From Neckera pumila (Eukaryota; Streptophyta; Bryopsida; Hypnales; Neckeraceae), in NCBI GenBank assembly GCA_963969595.1, contig OZ018412.1, positions 2,234,501 through 2,298,500 on the forward strand: a stretch of DNA of 64,000 nucleotides. The letters run 5' to 3'. Every line of letters begins with the position of its first letter. Position 1 is the stretch's first letter. The translations under genes were made by a program, and so were the position numbers. Below are positions 47,331 to 58,881 of this stretch, piece by piece. The notes beneath the pieces were generated by a model. That model was not told the origin of the DNA. It did no database searches and worked only from the letters and a program-made list of their open reading frames with translations.

Positions 47331-47700
47331 TATTTATATTTTTTTTTTAATTTTATATTTTTTTCTTATTTTTATTTTTATTTATTTTTATTTTTTTATT
47401 TTATATTCTTTTGTAATCCGTTCATAGACAATATTCCGTTCTAATTTTTTATTTTTTTTTAATTTTATATATATATATATTCCATTCATGGACAATTTTT
47501 TTTTCATGGAATTTTTTTTTTATCTTCATTTTTTTTTTTTTTTTTAATTTTTAAAATCCCCTTCATAACAATTTTTTTGGTATTTTTAAAATTAAAAAGA
47601 AAGGTGGATTGCGAGGTTGTAGTCCACGTGTTTAAAGAAGTCCAAAACAAATTTTTTTTTTTTCTAACAAGGAAGTGCCTGACAATGGCTGCCGCAATTC
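47331..47700. repeat. Low-complexity A/T-rich tract
   Basis: Long T runs and TTTTATTTTTA repeats, with a short (TA)n run near 47468. No coding potential. Confidence 0.8.
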
Positions 47701-47953
47701 CTATGCGCATTAAATGACCCGACCTAAACCGCCTTCATGAAGTGGAATGCAACTGTGGCTGAAGTTTGCTTTCTTCGTAGAGTCCGTTGCCTCTGTCACT
47801 ATGACCTTGTGCCTTGCTTGCAGTGCATCCCGTTTGACGAAGTGAAAGGTTGTTGTAGACCACCGCATTGCCACGCCGAAGATTAATTCTTCCACTTCCA
47901 CTTCCGGTACCATAACTTTACTGTACACTAACCCAAAACCGCTGCTTTTTTCC

Positions 47954-50368
47954 ATGGTTCCTTGCGTTTCTTGTTTTGATTTCAAAGTTGGACGGATTCT
48001 TATCGCTTGTGATGTTGGTGTTTTTGATCGGCCTGCTGTTTTGCGTACGGGAAGGAAAGGCTGCCTTCGGTGGAGACGTCTTTTAGTTTCGGTGGAGACG
48101 TCCTCAGTTCCGGAGATTGAAGACCTGGTGTGCGCGTCGACTGCATCATGTAAGTATGGGCAGAATTGCTTAGCAGTTCATTCCTATTGTGGTTTGTACA
48201 TATTGTGGTTTGTACATATTGTGGTTTATCCGCATTGCTTTTTGATTGGAGTCACTCCCGAAATTTTGAACTTCCAACATTCCTCCGTCAGTCGGGGCCG
48301 TCACTCACTTGGATTCAGTGCACTTGATTGCACAATGTAGCTGTCTCTTTGAAAATTGGTGCAGTCCAGAATATGATGGAGTTCATCGACTTGAAATTCA
48401 ATGGTTAGCAAGATCTTTTTGACTGAATTCAGTATTCACATAAGCATCCTTGTCGAAATATTCAGGATGCATAAATCATCTTGTCCAGGGGCTGAACAAT
48501 TGAATTCATAGTTTGCTTATTGTCACTGAATTGCTGAATTTGTTAGTTTCTGAATTTTCGTGACGTCCTTGATTGCTCTACTTCAACATACTAAAGTCCG
48601 AATCTCTTGACAGAAACTAGCTGCATTATTACTGGTATTCTTGGATCCATTGAATAGAAAGATTTAATTCTTGTGTATGCAAAGCACTTTCATAGTCTGA
48701 AACCAGCTTCATAATGGGTCTTACGTTCATAGAAATCAGTATGAGAAATCAAATGTGGTCGGCACAGAGTCTTCTTTAGACAATTTAGAGCGGGCGCTCT
48801 GATTTGTGATCAATACGTCGCGGACGACTGGTTCAGACACGTCTCCCTGAACTTGTTTCGGCACGTTCATGTCGTCGACGCGGTCTTCCTTGTGACGGTT
48901 TAGGGTGCCCTCCCTAAACTGTATTCATTAAGGCACGCTCTTGTCACGAACCCAGTCCTTCCAGCAGGTTTAGGCCGCCCGCCTTAAACTACACGCAGTC
49001 CAGCACGTTCCTGTCATGGACCGGCTCGTCCGTGTCGCAGTGTCTAGGACGTCCCGCCCTAAACTCTTCTCGTTACGTCACCTTGTCGTCATGAACGGGG
49101 TCCTTCAGCGCATGGTTTAGGGTGGCCACCCTAATGTTCAATCAGTCCAGCACGTTCTTATCATGGACCGGCTCCTCCGTGTCGCAGTGTCTAGGACGTC
49201 CCGCCCTGAACTCTTCTCGTTACGTCACCTTGTCGTCATGAACGGGGTCCTTCAGCGCATGGTTTAGGGTGGCCACCCTAATGTTCAATCAGTCCGGCAC
49301 GTTCTTATCATGGACCGGCTCGTCCGTGTCGCAATGTCTAGGACGTCCCGCCCTGAACTCTTCTCGTTACGTCACCTTGTCGTCATGAACGGGGTTCTTT
49401 AGCGCATGGTTTAGGGTGGCCACCCTAATGTTCAATCAGTCCGGCACGTTCTTATCATGGACCGGCTCGTCCGTGTCGCAATGTCTAGGACGTCCCGCCC
49501 TGAACTCTTCTCGTTACGTCACCTTGTCGTCATGAACGGGGTTCTTTAGCGCATGGTTTAGGGTGGCCACCCTAATGTTCAATCAGTCCGGCACGTTCTT
49601 ATCATGGACCGGCTCGTCCGTGTCGTAGTGTCTAGGACGTCCCGCCCTAAACTCTTCTCGTTACGTCACCTTGTCGTCATGAACGGGGTCCTTCAACGCA
49701 TGGTTTAGGGTGGCCACCCTAATGTTCAATCAGTCCAGCACGTTGTTATCATGGACCGGCTTGTCCGTGTCGCAGGGTCTAGGACGTCCCGCCCTAATCT
49801 CTTCTTGGTACGTCACCTTGTCGTCATGAACGAGGTCCTTCAGCGCATGGTTTAGGGTGCCCACCCTAATGTTTACTTAGTCTGGCACGTTCCTGTCATG
49901 GACCGGCTCGTCCGTGTCGCAGTGTCTAGGAAGTCCCGCCCTAAATTGTGCTCGTTATGTCACCTTGTCGTCATGAACGAGGTCCTTCAGCGCATGGTTT
50001 AGGGTGGCCACCCTAATGTTCACTCAGTCCGGCATGTTCTTATCATGGACTGACTCGTCCGTGTCGCAGTGTCTAGGACGTCCCGCCTAGACTATGTTCT
50101 TACCACACATTGTAATTGCATTTTCTTGCATTGTTGATGCTTGGCCAGTCAATTTAATTGTTTTCATTACGGTTTTCACATTACTTGCCTTGTCGTCTAT
50201 TGCAGGAAGCTTGGTATAATGGGAAGCTGGGAAGTAACTGCAAGGAGTTAGCCCTCACATCTCTTGCACATTCAGTTTGCCAGTAACATCGGCTGTCAAG
50301 GCTTTAAATTCTTTTTGGACGGAGAAACCGCTTGGCAGTCTGGCGTCCTTCGTTCCCCCTAAATCCGC
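47954..50368 (+). promoter_or_regulatory. 5' untranslated exons and first intron of the transposase-like gene
   Basis: A balanced-composition exon ends at 48149, before the donor GTAAGTATGG. An acceptor TATTGCAG precedes the second exon at 50206, which holds the probable start codon at 50369. Joining the two exons closes an upstream frame that begins at 47954 with an immediate TGA, so this part is probably untranslated. The intron (48150-50205) contains the 147-bp satellite. Confidence 0.5.
48784..50095. repeat. 147-bp tandem satellite built from palindromes
   Basis: GTCTAGGACGTCCCGCCC starts at 49042, 49189, 49336, 49483, 49630, 49777, 49924 and (variant) 50071, exactly 147 bp apart. Each unit carries a second motif, the perfect palindrome TTAGGGTGGCCACCCTAA (first at 49117-49134). 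The two motifs are about 73 bp apart, so the unit looks like a dimer of a half-repeat of about 73.5 bp. More divergent single units at 48784, 48899 and 48969 (TTTAGGCCGCCCGCCTTAAA) appear to be the older edge of the array. Confidence 0.95.
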
Positions 50369-53300
50369 ATGGCTTCTTCTAGCGAGTTCGATGGCGATCA
50401 GGTAGTCTAATCATTTCACACTCCGTTCATTCTTGTTCACGCATAGTATTTACAGAATATATTGCATTTACGATGGCCCCTTGTTTAAGTCGGTACTAGG
50501 AGGGGCATATTCTAAATAGCCTACTGTTCTAACAATTGCGTTTGTGCTAGTTTTTAACCTATAAACGTCGCGGCAGCCATTTTCTGGTCGATGAATGACA
50601 GAGTCGTTCGTTTGGTGTAGGACAAAACAACAATTATTCGTTCTCAGAAATTTGTGTGGAAAGGGGAGATCGTGTACAGTAGCTTCACTTCCAATAGATA
50701 TCTTTGGATTTTTTAATGTACATGTCACACGGTAATGATGAAGGATAATTTCCAGGGTCAGATTTGCGTCCATTAAGTGTTAAGGGCCTATCATACTACT
50801 AAATTGATGACTCCTGAAATATCACAAATGCTATCATTAATAATAGGGCCTCATACTTGTTACCATTATTAATATTATATGCTACCATTAGTAATACTCA
50901 TTTTATCACATTAGTAGACTTTTGATATATTTGAATAGAATGCATGATAATGATTTAAGTCTTTGAAATAATGATTTTTTATATTTTGTAAAACTATTTT
51001 CAGTTATGCATACATAGAAATGCTATTTTCACAGTTATCTTGCAAAAATATAGTAGTTTGCAATCTCCTCTGTAATATCGCTTTTACAGCTTTTAGGATT
51101 TCAAAATTTTATTGCTACTACCAAATGATTTGAGAAATTTATTCAAATGAAGTGATTTTGGATTTCACAACAATTAAGTTAATTCATGAAGTTCATCTTT
51201 TCAATTCATCAACTTCTTGGGTTGCAATTGTTCGTATGGCAATTGTTTGTATTACGATTGACTCTATTGCATTCAAAATTTAAGGTGTATCTTTGACAAC
51301 ATTCACCATTGCATATATTTCACTCATCATTCAATAAATTTCTATTGTACATTTCATTATATGCTTACTTGTAAACGAAATGACACAAAGATTTTAGTAA
51401 TTTGTATTTGATGATTTATTGAAATATTTGTTCTGCATTTTATCTAACACATACAAATTTTAACAATGGTAATGATGGATGCGTAGCTTAACAAGCGCCA
51501 ACCGCTAGTCAGACTACTAATCATACTACTAAAACCGCAATGACTTCTATAATATCTTAATTCAATTTTGAATAGCATTATAGAAATTCAATTGCGTTTT
51601 TACTAAGCCATTGGATACTTTCTACTATATATAATTTATTCTTTTCACGAAATATTTTGAAATCGAATGGATTCTTTTTTAAGAAATTCGAAGAAACTCT
51701 TCAGACAACAGAACTTCAGATAAATTTCACGTCTTCTTAAGAAGTCCTATTAATGAATAAGGAAGCACCACCCGCTAGCGTTGCTCTACATCTTCAAAAT
51801 GTGAAGATTCTACTTACATTGTTCACTTGATTATTTTATTCTTATTGCAATGTTATCATCTTTGCAGTGGTTAGTTTGCACAACTCAATTATGATCTTAA
51901 AATTCTGTATAATTACTTTATATTGCACCATGTAACTTTTTTCAAAGAATATAGTATGACGATGTCAAATTTTCATTTAAAGATTATACGTACTTTGTTT
52001 ATCTACATTCTAGCATAGGAGAAATGGAAGAAAGTAATATGTTAAATGCGTAGAAAAGCGTGCGCCATTCGCTAGTCTTATTTATAAAACTCCAGTGTCG
52101 AATTGCATAGATTGTTGGTTTCAGAATGTTCCTCTCCCCTAGACATATGTCGCAAGAGGAAGTTAAAATCAGTGAAGGAAGCATGGGCAGGAAGCATTCC
52201 TATGGGTATTTTAGGATTGACCAAGCGACAATTGGTAACCCGTACAGACAAAGTGTCCATTGATTGTAATTCTGAAAATTTGGATAAGATCCAATGAAGT
52301 AATTTTTGGTCAAATGTTTGTCCAATGGACAAAAGATGTGAATATTTACAAGCTTCGTGTAAATAGAATCCTTATTTCTTCCCCAACTTCTTTGCCGTCC
52401 TTTGGCACCAAGGCATCTTTTGAAAAATGTCGCGTCAACTCTTTGAATTTGACTTTCACATATATAGTACAATGTGGCTTGTCAGAAGTACCCAAATGAC
52501 ACCTGAGAATAGTGAAACCTCGTTGGTTTCTTACAGCCCAAAGACATGCTCAAAACTTCGTCCAATTCAATCAGACTCCATGAAGAGCAAGTTTTACTTA
52601 GTTTGGGTGCAGTCACTCATTCTTGCCACTGGTGTTGGCAACCAGAGTAGCTGGAACAAGGAGGGTCCCCTTGCCTTCTTGCTTAGTTTTTTCTATTCTC
52701 TTTTCTTTTCTTTTGCTCATCCTCTCTTCATTGTGCAACCTTCTACCTTGATAGTTGTGTACTTGGTGGTTTCGTAATGCTATGGGTCTCTTATTTGTTA
52801 AAAATTATATAAAAAACTAAAACCTTATTGGTTATGCTAGAGGGACTTCGATAATAATCCTTTTCTATTGATGTGGAGCCCTATTAACTAGCCATATGTA
52901 GTCAAATTTGAATGTTTTCCCAATAGATTCCATATGCTTGTGTCATTTAGGAAATCCATAAGGATATCTACTGACTACGGAAGTCATAATAGAATTAGAA
53001 TTGCAGTGCCATTGTATTGGACCTCCTTGCATTGAAGGTTATTTCCGAGTAAGCTAGACACCAAACTTGCTTCTCTAAATTATCATTGACATGTACTTAG
53101 GAATTGTCACAATACTCATGTCTGTGTACAACAAAATATTTACTCCAAGAGACTTGAACCTTCTAAGCCTACTAACCGTAGTTTCCAAGAACAAATGGAA
53201 AATCTTCTTTTCACATCAAACATTGTAATCTTTCAATCCACATGCTGTAATGGTCTGCAAGTTCCTCATATTATAATTTTGAACAACTCACAAGAATAGG

Positions 53301-56300
53301 CAATTTCTGTTTTTTCCTCTTCCCAACTAAACAAGCTAACAAGCTTTAGATTTAAGGGTTAATAAGATTGATCACCCTAAAACCACTATTGAAAATTTCA
53401 CATCATCTCAATAAAAATGAATTCAAATCCATGTACACATCAGCTAGAGATTCGAGTCAAACAATCTGTAAATTTTTTCCTGTAAAGTTTTGATATACTA
53501 TTTTCTCTTCCCTGCAATTGGGTTAGATTTTTTAAAAACTCCTTGGCCAAAATATGAAGATGGCATCTATTAAAATTTTCTGAAATTATAACTAGATTTA
53601 TTGGAGATACTTGAGTATATTTTAAGAAGCCATCAATTCAATGGGATTATTCAAGTTTCGCCCTTTAAGGTCATATTTTATAAACCACCAACTTCTTAGT
53701 TTTGAATTGTGTAATGAAGATTGAATGATTTCTACAGTTTTAGCACACTCATGGTCAAGCCTTATGATCTTTAACTCTTTAAGTAATACTGCTTTCTTTT
53801 TCTATGTAATCTCTAAACATATTCAGTTTTAATTTCTACGATTACAGTTTCCAAAAAATTAATACAACTTATCAAAATGTTGGCATTTTGTTCAGTTGAA
53901 AGAAAATTCCAGGAAGCCGCACACAAGCTTAGGGCATTTAGGGGTTAATAATGGATGCACTAAATAAACATCGTGAGCTCAATCCTTTTTCCCCCTCGGG
54001 GGAGAATGTGTTCATTGGAAGGGATTCAAAGTCAACCGGTCATCTTCCTCACCTGAACATGGGGTCTTTTGCCTAAGCTTCTGTCCTATACCCTTTATTC
54101 ATTCCTAGCTATGATCGCTTCTGACCTTCATCCTACAAGGTGCTCTGGCTTGGCTATTGTGCATGTTTAGGTTGGTGTTCTGAGTTGGCTCTTGGTTTAT
54201 AGCTTCTTATCCAAAAAAGCAAAACAAATGTGAAAAATGTGTATACTTCGCCGGGATCATGGTCCCTTGGTTCTTTGTATTATTTTTCTTTGTAATGAAA
54301 ATTGTCCATGAGACTGAAGAAATTCAAAACATATAAAAAGACAAAGAAAGGGAAATCAGATATAGAACACGTTAGGTCAGCAATACATTTACAAGGGCTA
54401 TTTAACTGTGTGGTCAACTATTTCGAAAGTTCAAGAGGGATGATAGCTACAAAAACTTTATTGTCATGTGAATCTTACTTACGCTGGATGTTTTGTCTGG
54501 GATGTGTCACCTTGCTAATACGTAACCATGATTTGGTTGACTTTGAATTTCTTAAAATGTAGTTTAGCTTTGTTATTCGTAATATTTCCTAAATTTTCAA
54601 TATTTTGTATAACGGACTTCAAAAAATTAATCATCCAACTGACGAACAAGAATTTCTAAACTAGGAGATACATATCCGAAAATCATTTTGTATAGGATCA
54701 TACAAACGTGATTCTAATGTACAAAAATGTTGGCCTCCCTATTCATGCATTGTTACAGTTTTTGCCCCTTCTTTTTAATGTCTTACATGTACACTACATT
54801 TTAGTACTAATTTTTCAACCACCGTTCCCCGTAGGTATTCTGTGTAAGCCCAAAATATTATATAAATTTTCTTTCCTGAAATTAAATGAATCCTATTTCT
54901 TAACTCTCGTAGTCTTCCAAAAATTGATAGTGATCTCTGCGGGATGGCAGCGTACCAATTTGAAAGTCCATGTCAAATAATTGTCAGTACTCTTGGAATG
55001 TTGAATGTACAGGGATTCCTAGAATTTGAAGAGGAGGATGTTGACATGGAGGAATTCCTTGGGTCAGACGTCGACACTAATCCCATTCCCGACTGTGAGG
55101 GCATTGACCGCGACGAATGGTCTGGCAAGGCTCTACTTGCAAAACGAGCTGATGGTTCCGATTTTGCCGAAGTGATTATAATCACTACGAATCCAAACGC
55201 TTGTGTGGACGGGCAAAATCGATTGGGGGAAGATGATGTCGGCATCGTTGTGTTGGATGTGCACGACGGGGATCCAAGCGTCGCGGACACATGTTTGCGT
55301 TGGCCCATGCGGCAATTGTTTTACCACGGCAATACTGGATATGTCAGTATCTACGATCATGCTCGCAAACAAGATGCCATCCATAAGGAGTTCGAGGGAA
55401 GTCGGAAAAGAGTGACCAAGCGACGATATCGCTATGAGAGGAGAGCTCGTATCCCCGCCTTGGTAGATAAAGCGACAAAGTTGTTATCAGGAGACAACGT
55501 TGCACGTGCCTGTCTACAACGTTGCTGCGACAGAGAATGTACCTTCAAATTCAATCCTACCATGGTTCGCACATTGCGCACTGAAATGCACCTACAAACT
55601 TTTCAAATCAAGTCCACCAAAAATTTGGATGTCCACAGGGCAACGCACGAGAAAGTGGGAAGGGGAAAAGACCTCATTACCGTGGAGGGCATAAACATCT
55701 GTACAAAGGCATGGAGGATTCTTCACAACGTCCCTCTCCGCACATTTGAGAGATATAAAGCAAAGGCAAAAGCTGACATCAGAGGTGCTCCCCATGGGAA
55801 TTGTAATAGAACGAAGACAAGGGTAGCAACCGCTCAAGCCATCGAGACTTTGCGGTCACTATTGGAAGCCAAGGCTGACCACATGCCCCATTTGTCACGC
55901 ACTTTGCCCAGCGGTGAGAAAGTGAACCTAAGAGTTCTCCCAGCCGGGACGGAATGGAATCAATTACTGGCAACTGTGAACGAGGTAAGAATCGTTCATC
56001 AATTGTAATATGACAAACATATTATGGAATCATAGGTGGGACGTCGTATGAACATAACAGAAGTCAAGTCAATAGCAACCTAGAATATCCCTTGTAAACG
56101 TTCCAAAAGTAATACCGCTGCGCTTTGCCTTGTTTGCAGGCCAACAAGCAACTCGGACTGTCACCACTATCACAACCTTGCTTCAGTAAAGTTCGGAAAA
56201 AACACTTCTCAGAATACGTCATCAAAGGAAGAGGAGACTCCTTTGCAAGATATAGCATTTGTGACAACTTAAAGCAGTTACGTGCATCATTTGCACTAGG

Positions 56301-58026
56301 ATCAGAAGACTATCAACGAATTCAGAGGCGTTTTGAGAAGCACTTGTTTCTTCAAGAAGCCTGTTGCCATGCGTACTACCGTAGTAGATGGTTATCCAAA
56401 TTGCGACCATCCCAACTGTTATCCATCATGCATGACAAAATGGACCATTCAAAAACAGCATGTCCTTCACTAGCACGGAAAACGAAGGCGCTAGATGGAT
56501 TCATGAAACTCCCCGTCAAAGTGACGGGAATGTTTGCACATGAACACGGGGACGACAAATATGCACACTACAGTTTGGATGTGTTCCCGAACGACAACAA
56601 CTTCAGTATAGGATCAATCGCCAAACTTTTGCGAGATTTGGAAGCCCCCCCTGTGAAGTCCTCCCGCTCATTATTTGCAAGGGCCGGGAGCACAGAGTTG
56701 TATCGCACGTTACTCAAGGGTAGTGAGATCTGTATCAATTCCTTGCGAAACGTTCCTTCCCAACCAATCGAACCTCTCCCATTGCCACCAGTGTTACACA
56801 TTCAAATGGACAACTCGTGGAGGGAAAACAAAAACAGGTATGTGTTTTGTTTCTGGTCCCTCTTAGTTGCAAGGCAGATCGTGAAAGAAGTGGTGGTAGT
56901 GTTCATGATAGTGGGGCACACACACGACGACATCGACGCATCGTTCGGGCGGTGGAGCATGGCGCTCCGCGAGAAAGACCACCCAACCTTGCCATTGCTG
57001 ATGCAATCGTACATGGAAATCGAAGAAGTTCCGTTCATTCCTCACCTCATAGAAGAAGTGCCTGATTTTAAGGCATTCGTGAAACCTTATATTGGGATGA
57101 ACATGAAACAACTCGTAAGTCACTCGAAAGGAAGGCAATACAAATTCTTCATGGACGACAATGGCTGGCCAATCATGCAATACAAATTAGCATGTACCGA
57201 CACTACGTGGTTGCCCAAAAACGGAGTGAAGTTATGGAAGGAAGATGCCAATCACAAACCTCTACTTCCCAAAGGTGATCCCCATCGCGTGAAACCCAAT
57301 AAAATGACTAACCAAGCAGAGATTGAGCGTGGCTTGGACGGATACATCAAACACTGGACCGACATATCAAAAGAAGACGGGACGGCCGAGTACAAGGCGC
57401 ACATGTCACGATTGGTGACATATTGGACCGACGTGAGAAATGCCATCCGTGAAAGCGTGGAAGAAGACGCCCCACTATCCACGGAGTTGAATGACAGATT
57501 TTGGCCTCAAACTCGACAACCAGGGGATTTCACCATAGACCTCATGCAAGACGGACGCTCCCGAGAAGAACTCGACCTAAAAGACCCGTACATAGGCATT
57601 CTCAAAGGTAGGCCACCACAAGCGTACAACGTGGCCACCGATATCCGGGAAGATTTCTATGTATTTGTGAGAGCAGCGAAGAATTGTCCTGAACCCGTGT
57701 GGCTTGGTAAAGCAATGTCGAATCCTGAATTTGACCCCGAAGCTGAACACTTTCGTGAAGTTCTAGTGCAATGGCTCATACCATGCGGAATAGCAAAGCA
57801 CGTGGGACAACTGTACAAAGGGTGGGATACAAGGACCAATTTCAAATGGAAGATTGACAACAGGGCAGAACATCCTGACTACATTTCAACGGATGCCATT
57901 ATGGCATCTTGGAAACCGAAGAAGAACAACGGGGCCAGTTTTGTGGCACCTCGACAACAAGTGCAATTTGCGGTGGATAATTTACGTCGCATTGCAGAGG
58001 AAGAACAACAAGGCCGAGAAGTATGA
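50369..58026 (+). CDS. DUF7869-type transposase-like protein of the giant element
   Basis: Exons are 50369-50401 (MASSSEFDGDQ), 55013-55984 and 56140-58026, all phase 0 with GT-AG borders, giving 963 residues. The N-terminus is acidic (FLEFEEEDVDMEEFL). A Cys-rich segment (CLQRCCDRECTFKF) and GINICTKAW precede the presumed catalytic core. Candidate acidic residues lie in HDKMDHSKT (434/437), LHIQMDNSWRENKNRYVF (559) and VGHTHDDIDASF (598-601), the pattern I recall for DUF7869 proteins and consistent with an RNase H-fold Asp/Asp/Asp(Glu) enzyme. It ends 716 bp from the right terminus, as expected for a transposase. Exons 2 and 3 are certain as open frames. The small first exon is inferred from its in-phase donor. 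The 4.6-kb second intron holds a family 2 TTAA element and AT-rich DNA. Confidence 0.8.
50402..53499. other. Intron sequence with no additional gene recognised
   Basis: A 101-codon minus-strand frame (50468-50773) starts with ATG and looks protein-like, but has no domain I know. Related GCGTAG...CGCTAGT phrases recur near 51480, 51755 and 52045, suggesting a diverged repeat. Frames at 52078-52777 overlap on both strands and are unsupported. Confidence 0.4.
53500..53948. mobile_element. TTAA-type element, family 2, left-truncated
   Basis: The right end is GGGCATTTAGGGGTTAA (closing at 53948). The body matches 31480-31924 in the same orientation. No intact left terminus was found. Confidence 0.6.
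53949..55012. other. End of the 4.6-kb intron
   Basis: AT-rich, with short frames (54302-54562, 54708-54980) lacking motifs. It ends in the acceptor ATGTACAG. Confidence 0.4.
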
Positions 58027-58631
58027 ATTTTCTGCAAAAATCATCACCTCTGTCGGCCTTGCCACTGGGTACATGCTATAGAAGTTAAATCTATACTTAT
58101 AGTAGTACAGATTGTAATCACTTGCTTCATAGCATGAATATCGCTTGTGATTGTTGAGCTTCTTTGTAGACAGTAGCAAGCATGTCCTCCACACTAAGCA
58201 ATATCTGTACTAAGCACTTCATTCTCCACAAAATACAAACCTAGCTTTTTTCCTTTCATTTTTTGTCCATTCAAAAGGGCCATATTTGAACTTCATATTT
58301 GTCGCTCTCGAGCTCAAGAATAGTACACAATGACATCCATCCACCTACACTTCTTCCTATAATAACAACGACACCAAACGCATCCCTTCCCATGCAGGGA
58401 GCAAAAGAAAAACCTGACTCAATAATTTCCACATTCCATGAACATTCTACATTCTACAAAATCCAAATAACTTGGGCTAACTGCATCTATGGCCACCATC
58501 AAGGCATCACTTGCAAATCATATAGGAAAATTCATGCACTCATCTACGTGCAACAATTGATGACATACAACAATGGCATTTGACCAACAACTTGATTGGC
58601 ACACATCGAAAACATCGCAAAGGTCCTTGCT
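58027..58631. other. 3' flank of the transposase-like gene
   Basis: AT-rich, probably containing the 3' untranslated region. The 94-codon frame at 58299-58583 has no recognisable feature. Confidence 0.5.
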
Positions 58632-58711
58632 GTCAAAATGGCACATTGTCAAAATGACAAGCGATCAAAATAGCACACCGTCAAAATGACACACCGTCAA
58701 AATGGCACATG
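58632..58711 (+). repeat. Five 16-bp subterminal tandem repeats
   Basis: Units of the form GTCAAAATGRCACACC begin at 58632, 58648, 58664, 58680 and 58696, exactly 16 bp apart. They abut the right terminal repeat and share its AAAATGGC core. Subterminal arrays of this kind are typical transposase-binding sites. Confidence 0.85.
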
Positions 58712-58741
58712 GAATACCGCCATTTTAACGAAATATGCCAT
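58711..58741 (-). repeat. Right terminal inverted repeat of the giant element
   Basis: It reads inward on the minus strand as ATGGCATATTTCGTTAAAAT and matches the left terminus at 30 of 31 positions. Confidence 0.95.
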
Positions 58742-58881
58742 CTGGGAAAAGTAAAAACAACACTAAACTTCGTTCCTACAAGACTCCAGACTCCACCCAC
58801 TGAGCTAGTGGGTAACAGCACCGCCTTCCAGGAAGGAATTCACAAAACTCGAGAGCAAGCTTGCTTTGGGGGATGCATGAG

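Larger units (their letters stand above)
30119..58741. mobile_element. Giant TIR DNA transposon carrying cargo genes (28,623 bp)
   Basis: The left terminus begins ATGGCATATTTCGTTAAAAT and the right terminus is its inverted copy; 30 of 31 bases match (30119-30149 and 58711-58741). A 4-bp duplication CTGG flanks it (30115-30118 and 58742-58745). In segmental copy A the same junction is uninterrupted (TTACTGGCAAAAG, 7954-7966), an exact empty site. Inside are a transposase-like gene (47.9-58.0 kb, plus), a phosphatase-domain gene (32.6-34.3 kb, minus), a ParB-motif gene (34.6-42.7 kb, minus), a 147-bp satellite and dispersed palindromes. The boundaries are directly visible. The transposon class is not assigned: I know of no established superfamily that combines these termini, a 4-bp duplication and these genes. 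Confidence 0.95.

Noticed and set aside
48784..50095. CRISPR-like look of regularly spaced palindromes
   Set aside because: The genome is eukaryotic, the whole 147-bp unit is repeated, and there are no unique spacers.
52078..52777. Overlapping 60-116-codon frames in the 4.6-kb intron
   Set aside because: They overlap on both strands with no shared motif or splice continuity.
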